A stretch of 64,000 nt of DNA from JBBQYD01 sp942493075 (lineage in GTDB: Bacteria > Verrucomicrobiota > Verrucomicrobiia > Limisphaerales > UBA8199). Below the pieces are notes generated by a model that saw nothing but the letters and a program-made list of their open reading frames with translations, did not search any database and was not told the origin of the DNA. The stretch is from contig OW818681.1 of the NCBI GenBank assembly GCA_942493075.1, positions 124,001 through 188,000 on the forward strand. Reading direction: 5' to 3'. The translations under genes were made by a program, and so were the position numbers. Of this stretch, positions 33,980-41,552 are shown piece after piece; the first letter of the stretch is position 1; each line of letters begins with the position of its first letter.

Positions 33980-35266
33980 ATGCGTTATCAACCTATCGAT
34001 TCAAAGTTGTTTGTGCAAAACCGGGAGCGGCTGTGTGGTTTGCTCGCCCCGAACTCGTTGGTGGTTCTCAACGCCAATGACATCCCCATAACGAATGCGG
34101 ACGGCACTCTGCGGCTCAAGCAGAATTCTGATTTGTACTACCTCTCCGGCGTTGACCAGGAGGAGAGCATCCTTCTGCTCTACCCGGAGGCGCATGAACC
34201 CAACATGCGGGAGATCCTCTTCCTCCGTGAGACCAATGAGCACATCACCATTTGGGAGGGGCACAAGCTTACCAAGGAAGAAGCTCGGCGGCGCAGCGGT
34301 GTGCAACGGGTTGAATGGCTGCAAAACTTCCGTCCTATGTTTCACCGGTTCATGTGCGAATGCGACCGGGTTTACCTCAATACCAATGAGCATAAGCGTG
34401 CCTCTGTCGAGGTAGCGACGCGGGACGCCCGGTTTGTTGAGGACACGCGGGCTCGGTATCCGCTGCATGAATACCGGCGCCTGGCGCAGCTCATGCACGA
34501 ATTAAGAGCGGTTAAACTTCCCGCGGAGGTTGAGGCGATTAAGCACGCATGCACCATCACCAAGGCTGGCTTCGAGCGGGTTTGCCATTTTGTGAAGCCG
34601 GGCGTGAGCGAGTTGGAGATTGAAGCTGAGTTTGCACACGAGTTCATCCGGCGCGGCGGAGACTTTGCCTACAATCCGATCATAGCCGGGGGTGCCAACT
34701 CCTGCGTGCTTCATTATAATGACAACGACCAAGTCTGCCGAAAAGGCGACGTTCTGCTCCTGGATGTGGCTGCGAGCTACGCCAACTACAACTCCGACCT
34801 AACCCGCACGCTGCCGGTCAGCGGGCGATTCAATCGCCGCCAGCGCCAGGTGTATAATGCCGTGTTGAGCGTTATGCGTGGCGGTATGAAGGCTGCCGTG
34901 CCAGGCAAACTGCCGAGGGACTGGCAGAAGGAATGCGAGCTGTTGATGCAGGAAGAATTGCTGAAGCTCGGCCTGATCAAGCGGAACCAGGTGCGCAAGC
35001 AGGACCCCGATTCACCGGTGCTCAAGCGCTATTTCATGCATGGAATCGGCCATCCCTTGGGGTTGGACGTCCATGATGTCACCCATACGACACGGCCGAT
35101 TCAGGCGGGTTGGGTGCTCACTGTTGAGCCGGGTATTTACATCCGGGAGGAAGGTCTTGGCATTCGCTTGGAGAACAACATCGTCGTTGGCGAATCCGGG
35201 AATATCGACCTCATGAGCGGGATCGCCGTGGAGCCTGACGAAATCGAAGAATTGATGGGTCGCTAG
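33980..35266 (+). CDS. pepP: Xaa-Pro aminopeptidase (M24B)
   Basis: 428 residues, like E. coli PepP. The N-terminal AMP_N domain (about 5-135) precedes the pita-bread catalytic domain. Metal ligands are visible at D262, D273 (YNSDLTRTL), H358 (HGIGHPLG), E383 (VEPGIY) and E398 (IRLENN). It removes N-terminal residues from peptides with Pro at position 2, in the cytosol. It is followed by a strong terminator. Confidence 0.92.
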   Translation: MRYQPIDSKLFVQNRERLCGLLAPNSLVVLNANDIPITNADGTLRLKQNSDLYYLSGVDQEESILLLYPEAHEPNMREILFLRETNEHITIWEGHKLTKEEARRRSGVQRVEWLQNFRPMFHRFMCECDRVYLNTNEHKRASVEVATRDARFVEDTRARYPLHEYRRLAQLMHELRAVKLPAEVEAIKHACTITKAGFERVCHFVKPGVSELEIEAEFAHEFIRRGGDFAYNPIIAGGANSCVLHYNDNDQVCRKGDVLLLDVAASYANYNSDLTRTLPVSGRFNRRQRQVYNAVLSVMRGGMKAAVPGKLPRDWQKECELLMQEELLKLGLIKRNQVRKQDPDSPVLKRYFMHGIGHPLGLDVHDVTHTTRPIQAGWVLTVEPGIYIREEGLGIRLENNIVVGESGNIDLMSGIAVEPDEIEELMGR

Positions 35267-35368
35267 GATGCAGCAGGCACTGGACCCTCCGGCCCCAGAG
35301 CGCAGGGTATCGCCCGGCGTGCATGCGGGCGCGCACCTCCCTGGTGCGGTAATGTGGCTGGAAATGAA

Positions 35369-35401
35369 AACCCGCGCCTGCTCAGTGAACAGGCGCGGGT
35401 T
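35369..35401. terminator. Bidirectional terminator hairpin
   Basis: AACCCGCGCCTG (35369-35380) and CAGGCGCGGGTT (35390-35401) form a perfect 12-bp stem with a 9-nt loop, midway between the convergent pepP and 35423-36229 genes. A short A-rich tract precedes it, giving U residues on the minus-strand transcript. Confidence 0.75.
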
Positions 35402-35422
35402 GATGAAAACTGGGAAATGAGA

Positions 35423-36229
35423 CTAGCGGACTCGCTGGCCGAGCAGAACCCCTTTCATGTCCGTTGGGTTGCTGCCTGTGTAATAGAACTTAACCGTGCT
35501 GCCCTTGGCCTGATCTTTGCCCTTCAGGGTGATAGAACCCGTGTTCTTCTTTTCCGAGTATTTGCCGGACAAAGTGGCAGGAAGGACCGCTGGCCCGACC
35601 ACGAAATTACCAGTGCCGGAGAGTTTCTTTAGAGGAAGGATGCTAAGTCCGGCGTCCCAATCGCCATTTGGGAAATTCGCTGGGAGGACATTGTCCAGGT
35701 CGTTGTTGGGGCGGACCATGGTGAAATTCGCTTGCCGAAGTTTAGCAGAACCCAAGCTGCCAAGCTTGGCATTTCCGCGAACGGTGCCTCCAACATTCGC
35801 ACCATCGATGATAAGGGCATAATTCAGTTTGATCGAAAAGCGCGTGTCCGCACCTGCCAGCACATCCTCGCCGTACAGAGAAACGGCCAAGGTGAGTTTG
35901 GTCGGCTTATCGCCGCCGCCGGAGACGCTTCCCTTTACGCGATAATTCGCGGCCACGGAGTAACCGCCTACGTTGAGGGTTACGTAACTCTCGTTGCCCA
36001 TAATCCGCCCCTTGGCGGTGTGATCGAGGTGGATCGTGAAATCGACGGGTAACGGCGCGCCACCTTCGCCCGTAAACGTGTTGGCGAATGCCCAGTCCCC
36101 GGTCAAGTAATACACGGGGGAGTCGGTGACCTGAATTACCGTGTCACCAGAAGGCGCCTGGCCCTTGCTGAGCTGAAGTGAGAGTAAAGTGATTCCGAGG
36201 ACCGCCAGAATTCGTTTGGTTCCAGTCAT
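35423..36229 (-). CDS. Secreted beta-rich protein of unknown function
   Basis: 268 residues; signal peptide LAVLGITLLSLQLSKGQ. The mature part has Gly/Thr-rich alternating strands (SYVTLNVGGYSVAANYRVKG, SGTGNFVVGPAVLPATLSGKYS, TGSITLKGKD) typical of a beta-sandwich. I recognise no named family. Both flanking genes also seem monocistronic. Periplasmic or extracellular by inference from the signal peptide. Confidence 0.65.
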   Translation of the reverse strand: MTGTKRILAVLGITLLSLQLSKGQAPSGDTVIQVTDSPVYYLTGDWAFANTFTGEGGAPLPVDFTIHLDHTAKGRIMGNESYVTLNVGGYSVAANYRVKGSVSGGGDKPTKLTLAVSLYGEDVLAGADTRFSIKLNYALIIDGANVGGTVRGNAKLGSLGSAKLRQANFTMVRPNNDLDNVLPANFPNGDWDAGLSILPLKKLSGTGNFVVGPAVLPATLSGKYSEKKNTGSITLKGKDQAKGSTVKFYYTGSNPTDMKGVLLGQRVR

Positions 36230-36320
36230 AATAGTTCAAGGCCGTTTGACAGCTTTGAACATGCTGGTCCGCAACCCGCGAGTCAAGGTTGCAATTCATG
36301 GCCTTTCTGGGTCTCCTGGC

Positions 36321-36929
36321 TCAGAAAGCATCGTTTGCCCCGCCCATTCCCGTGCCGGTACGTATGCCGGTCGAACCCTGCGCCAGCCGTCGAACAGTAT
36401 TCAGATGCTCTTCGAGGATGGGGATCTGACCTTGGGCGAAGGCCTTTACAACGGGGTCCTTAGATTGCTTTGCGGCTACCTTGTAGCTTCGGAGCGAACG
36501 GACATGCGAGTCCAATGCCTCCTTTTCCATGGCCCTCTCCAGCCGGTCACCGCTCAAATTCGCAAGCTGGGCCAGTTTCGTCTGCTGCGCTGGGGACATT
36601 GCCTCAGGGACCGTAAGACCCTTGCGAGTGGCTAACGCTGCCAGCCTAGCGTTGCCCTGGCTGTGGTGTTCCATGAGCATCCGGCCGAATTGTCGTAGAG
36701 TAGGATCACTGGCTTTTTCGTTGAGCAACTCGCCCATCCGGACCTCAGCGTGCCCGGCCTGGGCGGCCTCACGCAGGAATGTGACGTCCGAGAGTTCCAA
36801 GGCGGCCGAGTCAGTCCAAGCCCCTTGTCCATAATGATCGCCAGTCGCGCCTGAATAGCCCGATTGGTTTGTTTGTGAACACCCCGCCAGCAACAATGCA
36901 CCGCAAAACAACAGAATCTGCTTTTTCAT
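36321..36929 (-). CDS. DUF4142-like lipoprotein
   Basis: 202 residues from ATG 36929, chosen because GGGGAG lies just upstream and a lipobox (LLLAGC) follows; the frame is open to 37001. After a Gly/Ser linker comes a helical ferritin-like domain: LSDVTFLREAAQAGHAEVRM, a DPTLRQFGRMLMEHHSQGN-like segment and KAFAQGQIPILEEHLNTV. This is the usual DUF4142 pattern, in which conserved His and Glu may bind metal. Envelope-anchored; role unknown, often stress-linked. Confidence 0.82.
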   Translation of the reverse strand: MKKQILLFCGALLLAGCSQTNQSGYSGATGDHYGQGAWTDSAALELSDVTFLREAAQAGHAEVRMGELLNEKASDPTLRQFGRMLMEHHSQGNARLAALATRKGLTVPEAMSPAQQTKLAQLANLSGDRLERAMEKEALDSHVRSLRSYKVAAKQSKDPVVKAFAQGQIPILEEHLNTVRRLAQGSTGIRTGTGMGGANDAF

Positions 36930-37013
36930 CGTCTCCCCTTTTAGAATCCATCTTTCACTCACCGTGGCCCGTGAAAGGCCCAGACTCCATGGGGAAATCA
37001 CCCGTAGCGACAG

Positions 37014-40000
37014 CTAGTCAGCCAGCAGGAAGCGGAGGTCGTCCAAAGTTAGATTGCGGGCAAAGCGTTCCTCACCCAGGACCTCCTCCGACAGGGCGCT
37101 CTTGGTTCGCTGCAAGGCCCTGATTTTTTCCTCGATGCTGTTCTTTATCAGCAGTCGATAGGCGATGACTTTGTTGACTTGCCCAATCCGGTGGGTTCGA
37201 TCGATTGCCTGGTTTTCCACCGCAGGGTTCCACCAGGGATCGAACAACACCACGTAACTGGCGGCTGTCAGGTTCAACCCGAAGCCGCCCGCTTTCAACG
37301 AGATGAGAAATACGGCGGCACCTTCTGCGGCCTGAAAGCTTTTCACCAGTTCTCCCCGGTTTTCAGTGTGACCTGCAAGGTAGAAGGATGGCCACTCCCG
37401 TTCGTGAACAGCGGTTTGCACCAGGTTGAGCAGTTCCACGAACTGGGAGAAAATCAGCACCTTCTGGCCCTCTTCCATGATGGGCTGCAATTGCTCCAGA
37501 AGAGCTTCGACCTTGGCGCTGGGAGCCTTGGATTCCGAATTGATGAGCCTGGGATGACAGCAGATTTGGCGTAATCGCAAGAGGGAGGTGAGCAGGTGAA
37601 ACTGCTGCTCGGCCAGTTCCTTCTGAGTCGCAATATTCAGGAGCCGCTGCTGTGCGCGCTTCAGCTCCGCTCGGTAAAGTGTGAGTTGTTCGCCTTCCAT
37701 CTCACAGAACAGATCCTCTTCGATGCGATCTGGCAGGTCCTTCGCCACCTGCGTCTTGGTGCGGCGCAAGAGAAAGGGACGAACACGGGCCGAGAGCCGC
37801 TGCCGTGCCAGCGGGTCTGTCTTGCTGTCATAAAGCCGGCCGAATTGGGCGCGACTGCTCAGGACTCCCGGCATGGCAAAACTCATCAGGCTCCAGAGAT
37901 CCATTAAGCGGTTTTCAATAGGAGTGCCGGTCAATATGAGGCGGTTCTCCGCCTTAAGTGACCGGGCGATCTGGGCCGTTTGGGAGGATGGGTTCTTAAT
38001 GTATTGGCCTTCATCAAGAATGACGGCCATCCATGTAATGGAGGCCAGGCTCTCCCCCAGCGCTCTCAACTGGTTGTAGTTGATCACGTGGACGTCTGCC
38101 GAGCTTAACTCCTGGCGCAGCCGGACCAGTTCCGGTGCAGGCCAAACCCGCACGCGCAGCGCTGGCGCAAATTTTTGAGCTTCAGCCTGCCAATTATCCG
38201 TAACGCTCTTCGGACACACCACGAGTGTGTGAGCCGCATCGGGGCGAGACCCCTGCTGCTGCTCGCGCAGGTACAGGAGCCAGGAGAGCGTCTGCACGGT
38301 CTTTCCCAGGCCCATGTCATCGGCCAGGATTCCTCCGAAATGGTTAGCCGAGAGGTAGGCCAGGAAATGGTAACCCTCGAGTTGGTAGCCTCGGAGCTGA
38401 GCCTGCATGCCCTTGGGAACCTCCGGCGTGACGCGCTCCTTGATCTCTGCCGCGCGCCGGTGCACTTCCGCTAGCTGCTCCGGAGGCAGGAATTTTTCCG
38501 CGGCCGGGTTCGCCAGTTGCAGCGTATGCAGCCTCTGAGGTTCGGCGGAGAGTTCTCTTGGATTCAATCCCAGCCGCGCCAGCCGCTGGTCCTCCTCCTC
38601 GGTAAGCTCAAATTGCAGGCGCTTCCATCCTTTGCCCGCGAGCCGCACGAATCCTCCCTTGGCGTTGAGCAAGAGTTTGATCTCAGCCGGGGAGAGGGTG
38701 GTATCACTCACGTCAACGAGCACACTTAGATCGAACCAGTCGATGACAGTCTCCTTGACTTCAAGCCGCACATGGCCTGCGACCGTCTGCTCAGCAAAGG
38801 ATGCCAATTCGCCGCTCAGGCGCACTTCGATTTGAGGAGGAACCGACTTCAGCCATACAGAGAAGCGCTCTGGAAAGGTTTTGTTCACCCGCAACGTCTG
38901 GCCGCTAAATCCAGATTTCAAATCCAGAGCGGCCATGAGAGGAGGGATAAGTTCAAGCAGGGAGCGGTCGTGGTAAACGATAGCCTTGTCAGCTTTTCGG
39001 GACGGCTGCGTGACGGGATACCAGCCGACGCCTCCCCAGCTCAGTTCCGTGCCGTCTTCGCCATGAGCGCTGACATGAAACACGCAATCCTCTGTTTTGC
39101 TGCCCAGGTAAATGGGAGCAAGCTCGCATCGGATTACGGGCTGAAGTGGCACTCGGCGGATTTTGCGCTCAAGCCGTTCTGGCAATTCCAAACCCAGGTG
39201 TTGCAGGAGGCTCACTCCCTGTGGACTCTCCAGAGCCAATGCGGGCACTTGAAAGGAAAATGGAGTTTCACCGCGCAGCCCCGCGTCCTTGGGGCCGCGG
39301 TAAACCACCTGATTGCTCAGATACAACGTGGGTTGGCCGGGAAGCACCGCGAGCACGGGCGGTGGAGGCGAGCCATCCGCCCGGACGAGCTGGATCTGAT
39401 AATCATCTTCCTCCGTTTGGGCGGGCTTCATCTCCCAGCGCAGGGCTTCCTCAGCGAACTCGAGCGGTGAGCCGGTGGAGGTGACTACGTGATTCCGCAA
39501 TTGTGGCAGCGCCAGGATTCGGCCCAAATCCCGGCGAAAACCTACAGTGGCCTGTTGCCAGCTAATCCTGGCATCGTAATCCATATGCCGGGCCAGCGTG
39601 GACCAGATCAGGCTGCCCTCGGGCGTGAGCCAGGGAAGAGCCGCTCTCTCAAATTGCATCTGTCGGAACCGGGTTTTACGAAGCAGGAAGAACTCCTTCT
39701 GGCCGGGCTCTGTCACCTGGAACCGCAACTCAAGCTCGTCAACAGCCAAACGCAAGTCCACCGGGCTCTTTTCCGCAACGGGGTCCACAAACGTATACTC
39801 AGCGCTCTTTAGAAGCTCGGACCATTGCTGGACTTTTTTTCGTCGTTGCCATTCGGCGATTTCCTTTTCGATCTGGGAGAGATCGGTAATGGGCACCATG
39901 AACTCGGGGATGGAAAGGCCCGCTTTATGAGCGGCGTGGGCCAGATAAAGCCAGAACTCGTGCTCCGTAGCTGGCGGCTTTGGCCAAACGTCCAGGGGCC

Positions 40001-40577
40001 CATCCGGGAAATCAAAACCGAGCTCCTCAGTAGTCCAATAATCCAGCTTCTTCGCTGTCAGCACCCGCCTGTAGGCCCGGTGGATTATCCGGAGATAATT
40101 GTTTTCGACGGAATTGAGGCGCCGTCCTAACGCCCCCGTAAGTCTGGACGCCAGCTCGCTGGTGCTTCCCGGAATGGTAACCGCGCGCTGCTGGGCCAGT
40201 GCTTGCTGGCCTGTATGCATGCTGCTGAGCCGTTGCACCTGTTGTGCATGGTATTCCGCGATCAGCACCTGGAGGAGTGCGGAGATATGCTCGCACTTGG
40301 CCACCGGACCGTGATGGGAACATTCGCAGAGCCAGCCTCCGTTCTGGTAGGACATCCCGACCTCCACAGCGTTCTGTTCTGGTCCCACACACCCCATGAT
40401 ATGTCGTCCGTCCTCCTCAACCTCAACATCGTTGACCTGGTTGCGCAGCAACATCAGACGGCCCTGCTCCACCGAGAGACGTGGAAGTTGGTGCAGCAAT
40501 CGTTGCGCCGCGCTTAAATCGAAATGGTCCATGGGTCCAGCCAATCCGTACATAGTAAGAGCAGGAGGACGTAACAC
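37014..40577 (-). CDS. SNF2-family helicase-like ATPase with N-terminal SWIM zinc finger (1)
   Basis: 1187 residues. A SWIM finger (C84, C86, C95, H97 in LCECSHHGPVAKCEH) lies near the N-terminus; a long bacterial SNF2-associated region occupies about 150-700. The ATPase follows: Walker A DDMGLGKT near 755, motif II DEGQ (not the usual DEAH or DEAQ) near 854, ILTGTPIEN, then the helicase C-domain with SLKAGGFGLNLT, DPWWNPAVE and RTHRIGQ. A dsDNA translocase that remodels nucleoprotein is the family expectation; direct targets in bacteria are poorly known. The start is uncertain (ATG 40553 or 40532 possible). A second such protein is at 55477. Confidence 0.88.
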   Translation of the reverse strand: MLRPPALTMYGLAGPMDHFDLSAAQRLLHQLPRLSVEQGRLMLLRNQVNDVEVEEDGRHIMGCVGPEQNAVEVGMSYQNGGWLCECSHHGPVAKCEHISALLQVLIAEYHAQQVQRLSSMHTGQQALAQQRAVTIPGSTSELASRLTGALGRRLNSVENNYLRIIHRAYRRVLTAKKLDYWTTEELGFDFPDGPLDVWPKPPATEHEFWLYLAHAAHKAGLSIPEFMVPITDLSQIEKEIAEWQRRKKVQQWSELLKSAEYTFVDPVAEKSPVDLRLAVDELELRFQVTEPGQKEFFLLRKTRFRQMQFERAALPWLTPEGSLIWSTLARHMDYDARISWQQATVGFRRDLGRILALPQLRNHVVTSTGSPLEFAEEALRWEMKPAQTEEDDYQIQLVRADGSPPPPVLAVLPGQPTLYLSNQVVYRGPKDAGLRGETPFSFQVPALALESPQGVSLLQHLGLELPERLERKIRRVPLQPVIRCELAPIYLGSKTEDCVFHVSAHGEDGTELSWGGVGWYPVTQPSRKADKAIVYHDRSLLELIPPLMAALDLKSGFSGQTLRVNKTFPERFSVWLKSVPPQIEVRLSGELASFAEQTVAGHVRLEVKETVIDWFDLSVLVDVSDTTLSPAEIKLLLNAKGGFVRLAGKGWKRLQFELTEEEDQRLARLGLNPRELSAEPQRLHTLQLANPAAEKFLPPEQLAEVHRRAAEIKERVTPEVPKGMQAQLRGYQLEGYHFLAYLSANHFGGILADDMGLGKTVQTLSWLLYLREQQQGSRPDAAHTLVVCPKSVTDNWQAEAQKFAPALRVRVWPAPELVRLRQELSSADVHVINYNQLRALGESLASITWMAVILDEGQYIKNPSSQTAQIARSLKAENRLILTGTPIENRLMDLWSLMSFAMPGVLSSRAQFGRLYDSKTDPLARQRLSARVRPFLLRRTKTQVAKDLPDRIEEDLFCEMEGEQLTLYRAELKRAQQRLLNIATQKELAEQQFHLLTSLLRLRQICCHPRLINSESKAPSAKVEALLEQLQPIMEEGQKVLIFSQFVELLNLVQTAVHEREWPSFYLAGHTENRGELVKSFQAAEGAAVFLISLKAGGFGLNLTAASYVVLFDPWWNPAVENQAIDRTHRIGQVNKVIAYRLLIKNSIEEKIRALQRTKSALSEEVLGEERFARNLTLDDLRFLLAD

Positions 40578-40599
40578 TCAAGCACTGGAGTACGCATTA

Positions 40600-40612
40600 G
40601 CGCATTAACGCG
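40600..40612. promoter_or_regulatory. Candidate operator upstream of gntR/UTRA gene (GCATTAACGC)
   Basis: GCATTAACGC (40602-40611) inside GCGCATTAACGCG differs at one base from the palindrome GCGTTAACGC found at 41444-41453. It lies 35 bp upstream of the regulator ATG, suggesting autoregulation. HutC-type GntR proteins are known to bind GT-TA-AC-centred palindromes. Confidence 0.5.
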
Positions 40613-40646
40613 ACCCGCCTTGACAACCATCGGGTTCTGGCTGTAA

Positions 40647-41402
40647 ATGGCGCTGATTTATAATTATCCTGTGCTCGAACAACCTTACGCACCGCCGAAA
40701 TATTTTCAGATCAGCCGCGAAATCATCGCGCGGATCCAAAAGGGGAACCTCTCACCCGGCATGCCGGTTCCTTCTGAAAATGACATCATAGAGCAGTACC
40801 AGGTCAGCAACACCACGGCGCGCAAAGCGCTGCACGAGTTGGAAAAGGCCGGCTACGTCACGCGCGTTAAGGGCAAGGGAACCTTCGTACGCGATTTCGC
40901 TGTCGTGCGCGCCATCAATCGCATATTCGGGTTCACGAAGAACATGCTTGAGGCCGGTCGCAAACCGAGCACGCGACTGACCGGGTTTCACCTCCGGGAA
41001 GGTGAGCACACCCAAATCGTAAATGGGCGTTCCTTCACGATGCGCGGTCCGTTTTGCGAGATTGAGCGTGTGCGATTGGCGGATGGCATCCCCATGATGG
41101 CCGAGACGCGTTACATCTCCCTTCGCCTTTGTCCAGACATCCATCGGTGCAACTTGGAGACATCCCTTTACTCGACGTTCGAGAAGGAGTATGGGTTACA
41201 CCTCACCGAAATTAACCAGATGTTAAGCGCGGTGATACTGGAGGGAGCCATGCTAAAGGTATTTCAAGTGGAGAAGCCGATTCCGGCGTTTCGGGTGGAA
41301 GGAGTGAGTTTTTGCGGGAAGGATATGATCATCGAAATGGAGGATTCCGTTTACCGCGGTGACATGTATCGCTTTGCTGCGAAGGCACTTGGGAATATTT
41401 AG
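40647..41402 (+). CDS. GntR-family regulator, HutC/UTRA subfamily
   Basis: 251 residues. The winged helix is N-terminal (about 15-85): YFQISREIIARIQKGNLSPG, VPSENDIIEQYQVSNTTARK and VTRVKGKGTFV. A UTRA effector-binding domain follows (about 100-245: FCEIERVRLADGIPMMAETR). UTRA domains bind small ligands such as phosphosugars or histidine-pathway intermediates. The divergent gene is the SNF2 helicase. Matching palindromes flank the next downstream gene, making the cassette 3 cargo the likely target. Confidence 0.92.
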   Translation: MALIYNYPVLEQPYAPPKYFQISREIIARIQKGNLSPGMPVPSENDIIEQYQVSNTTARKALHELEKAGYVTRVKGKGTFVRDFAVVRAINRIFGFTKNMLEAGRKPSTRLTGFHLREGEHTQIVNGRSFTMRGPFCEIERVRLADGIPMMAETRYISLRLCPDIHRCNLETSLYSTFEKEYGLHLTEINQMLSAVILEGAMLKVFQVEKPIPAFRVEGVSFCGKDMIIEMEDSVYRGDMYRFAAKALGNI

Positions 41403-41412
41403 TTGAATTCAC

Positions 41413-41511
41413 TTGACGGTTTTCATTCTATCCGGTACTTATAGCGTTAACGCTCAATACTCGATTGCTATGAAACTCTCAAGCCGCTCCTCTCGGCTGC
41501 GTTTTAACGCA
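41413..41511 (+). promoter_or_regulatory. Cassette 3 promoter with two GCGTTAACGC-type operators
   Basis: TTGACG (41413-41418), a 17-bp spacer and TACTTA (41436-41441) form a candidate promoter. The perfect 12-bp palindrome AGCGTTAACGCT (41443-41454) lies at the presumed start site, and TGCGTT-TT-AACGCA (41498-41511) follows. Repressor occlusion by the adjacent GntR/UTRA protein is inferred. Confidence 0.55.
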
Positions 41512-41552
41512 TCGCTCTTTCTTTGTCCCCCAAACCCACTACCTCAACAACT

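Noticed and set aside
38772..39470. 232-codon plus-strand frame inside the SNF2 gene
   Set aside because: Antisense shadow of a strongly conserved ATPase; composition looks non-coding.
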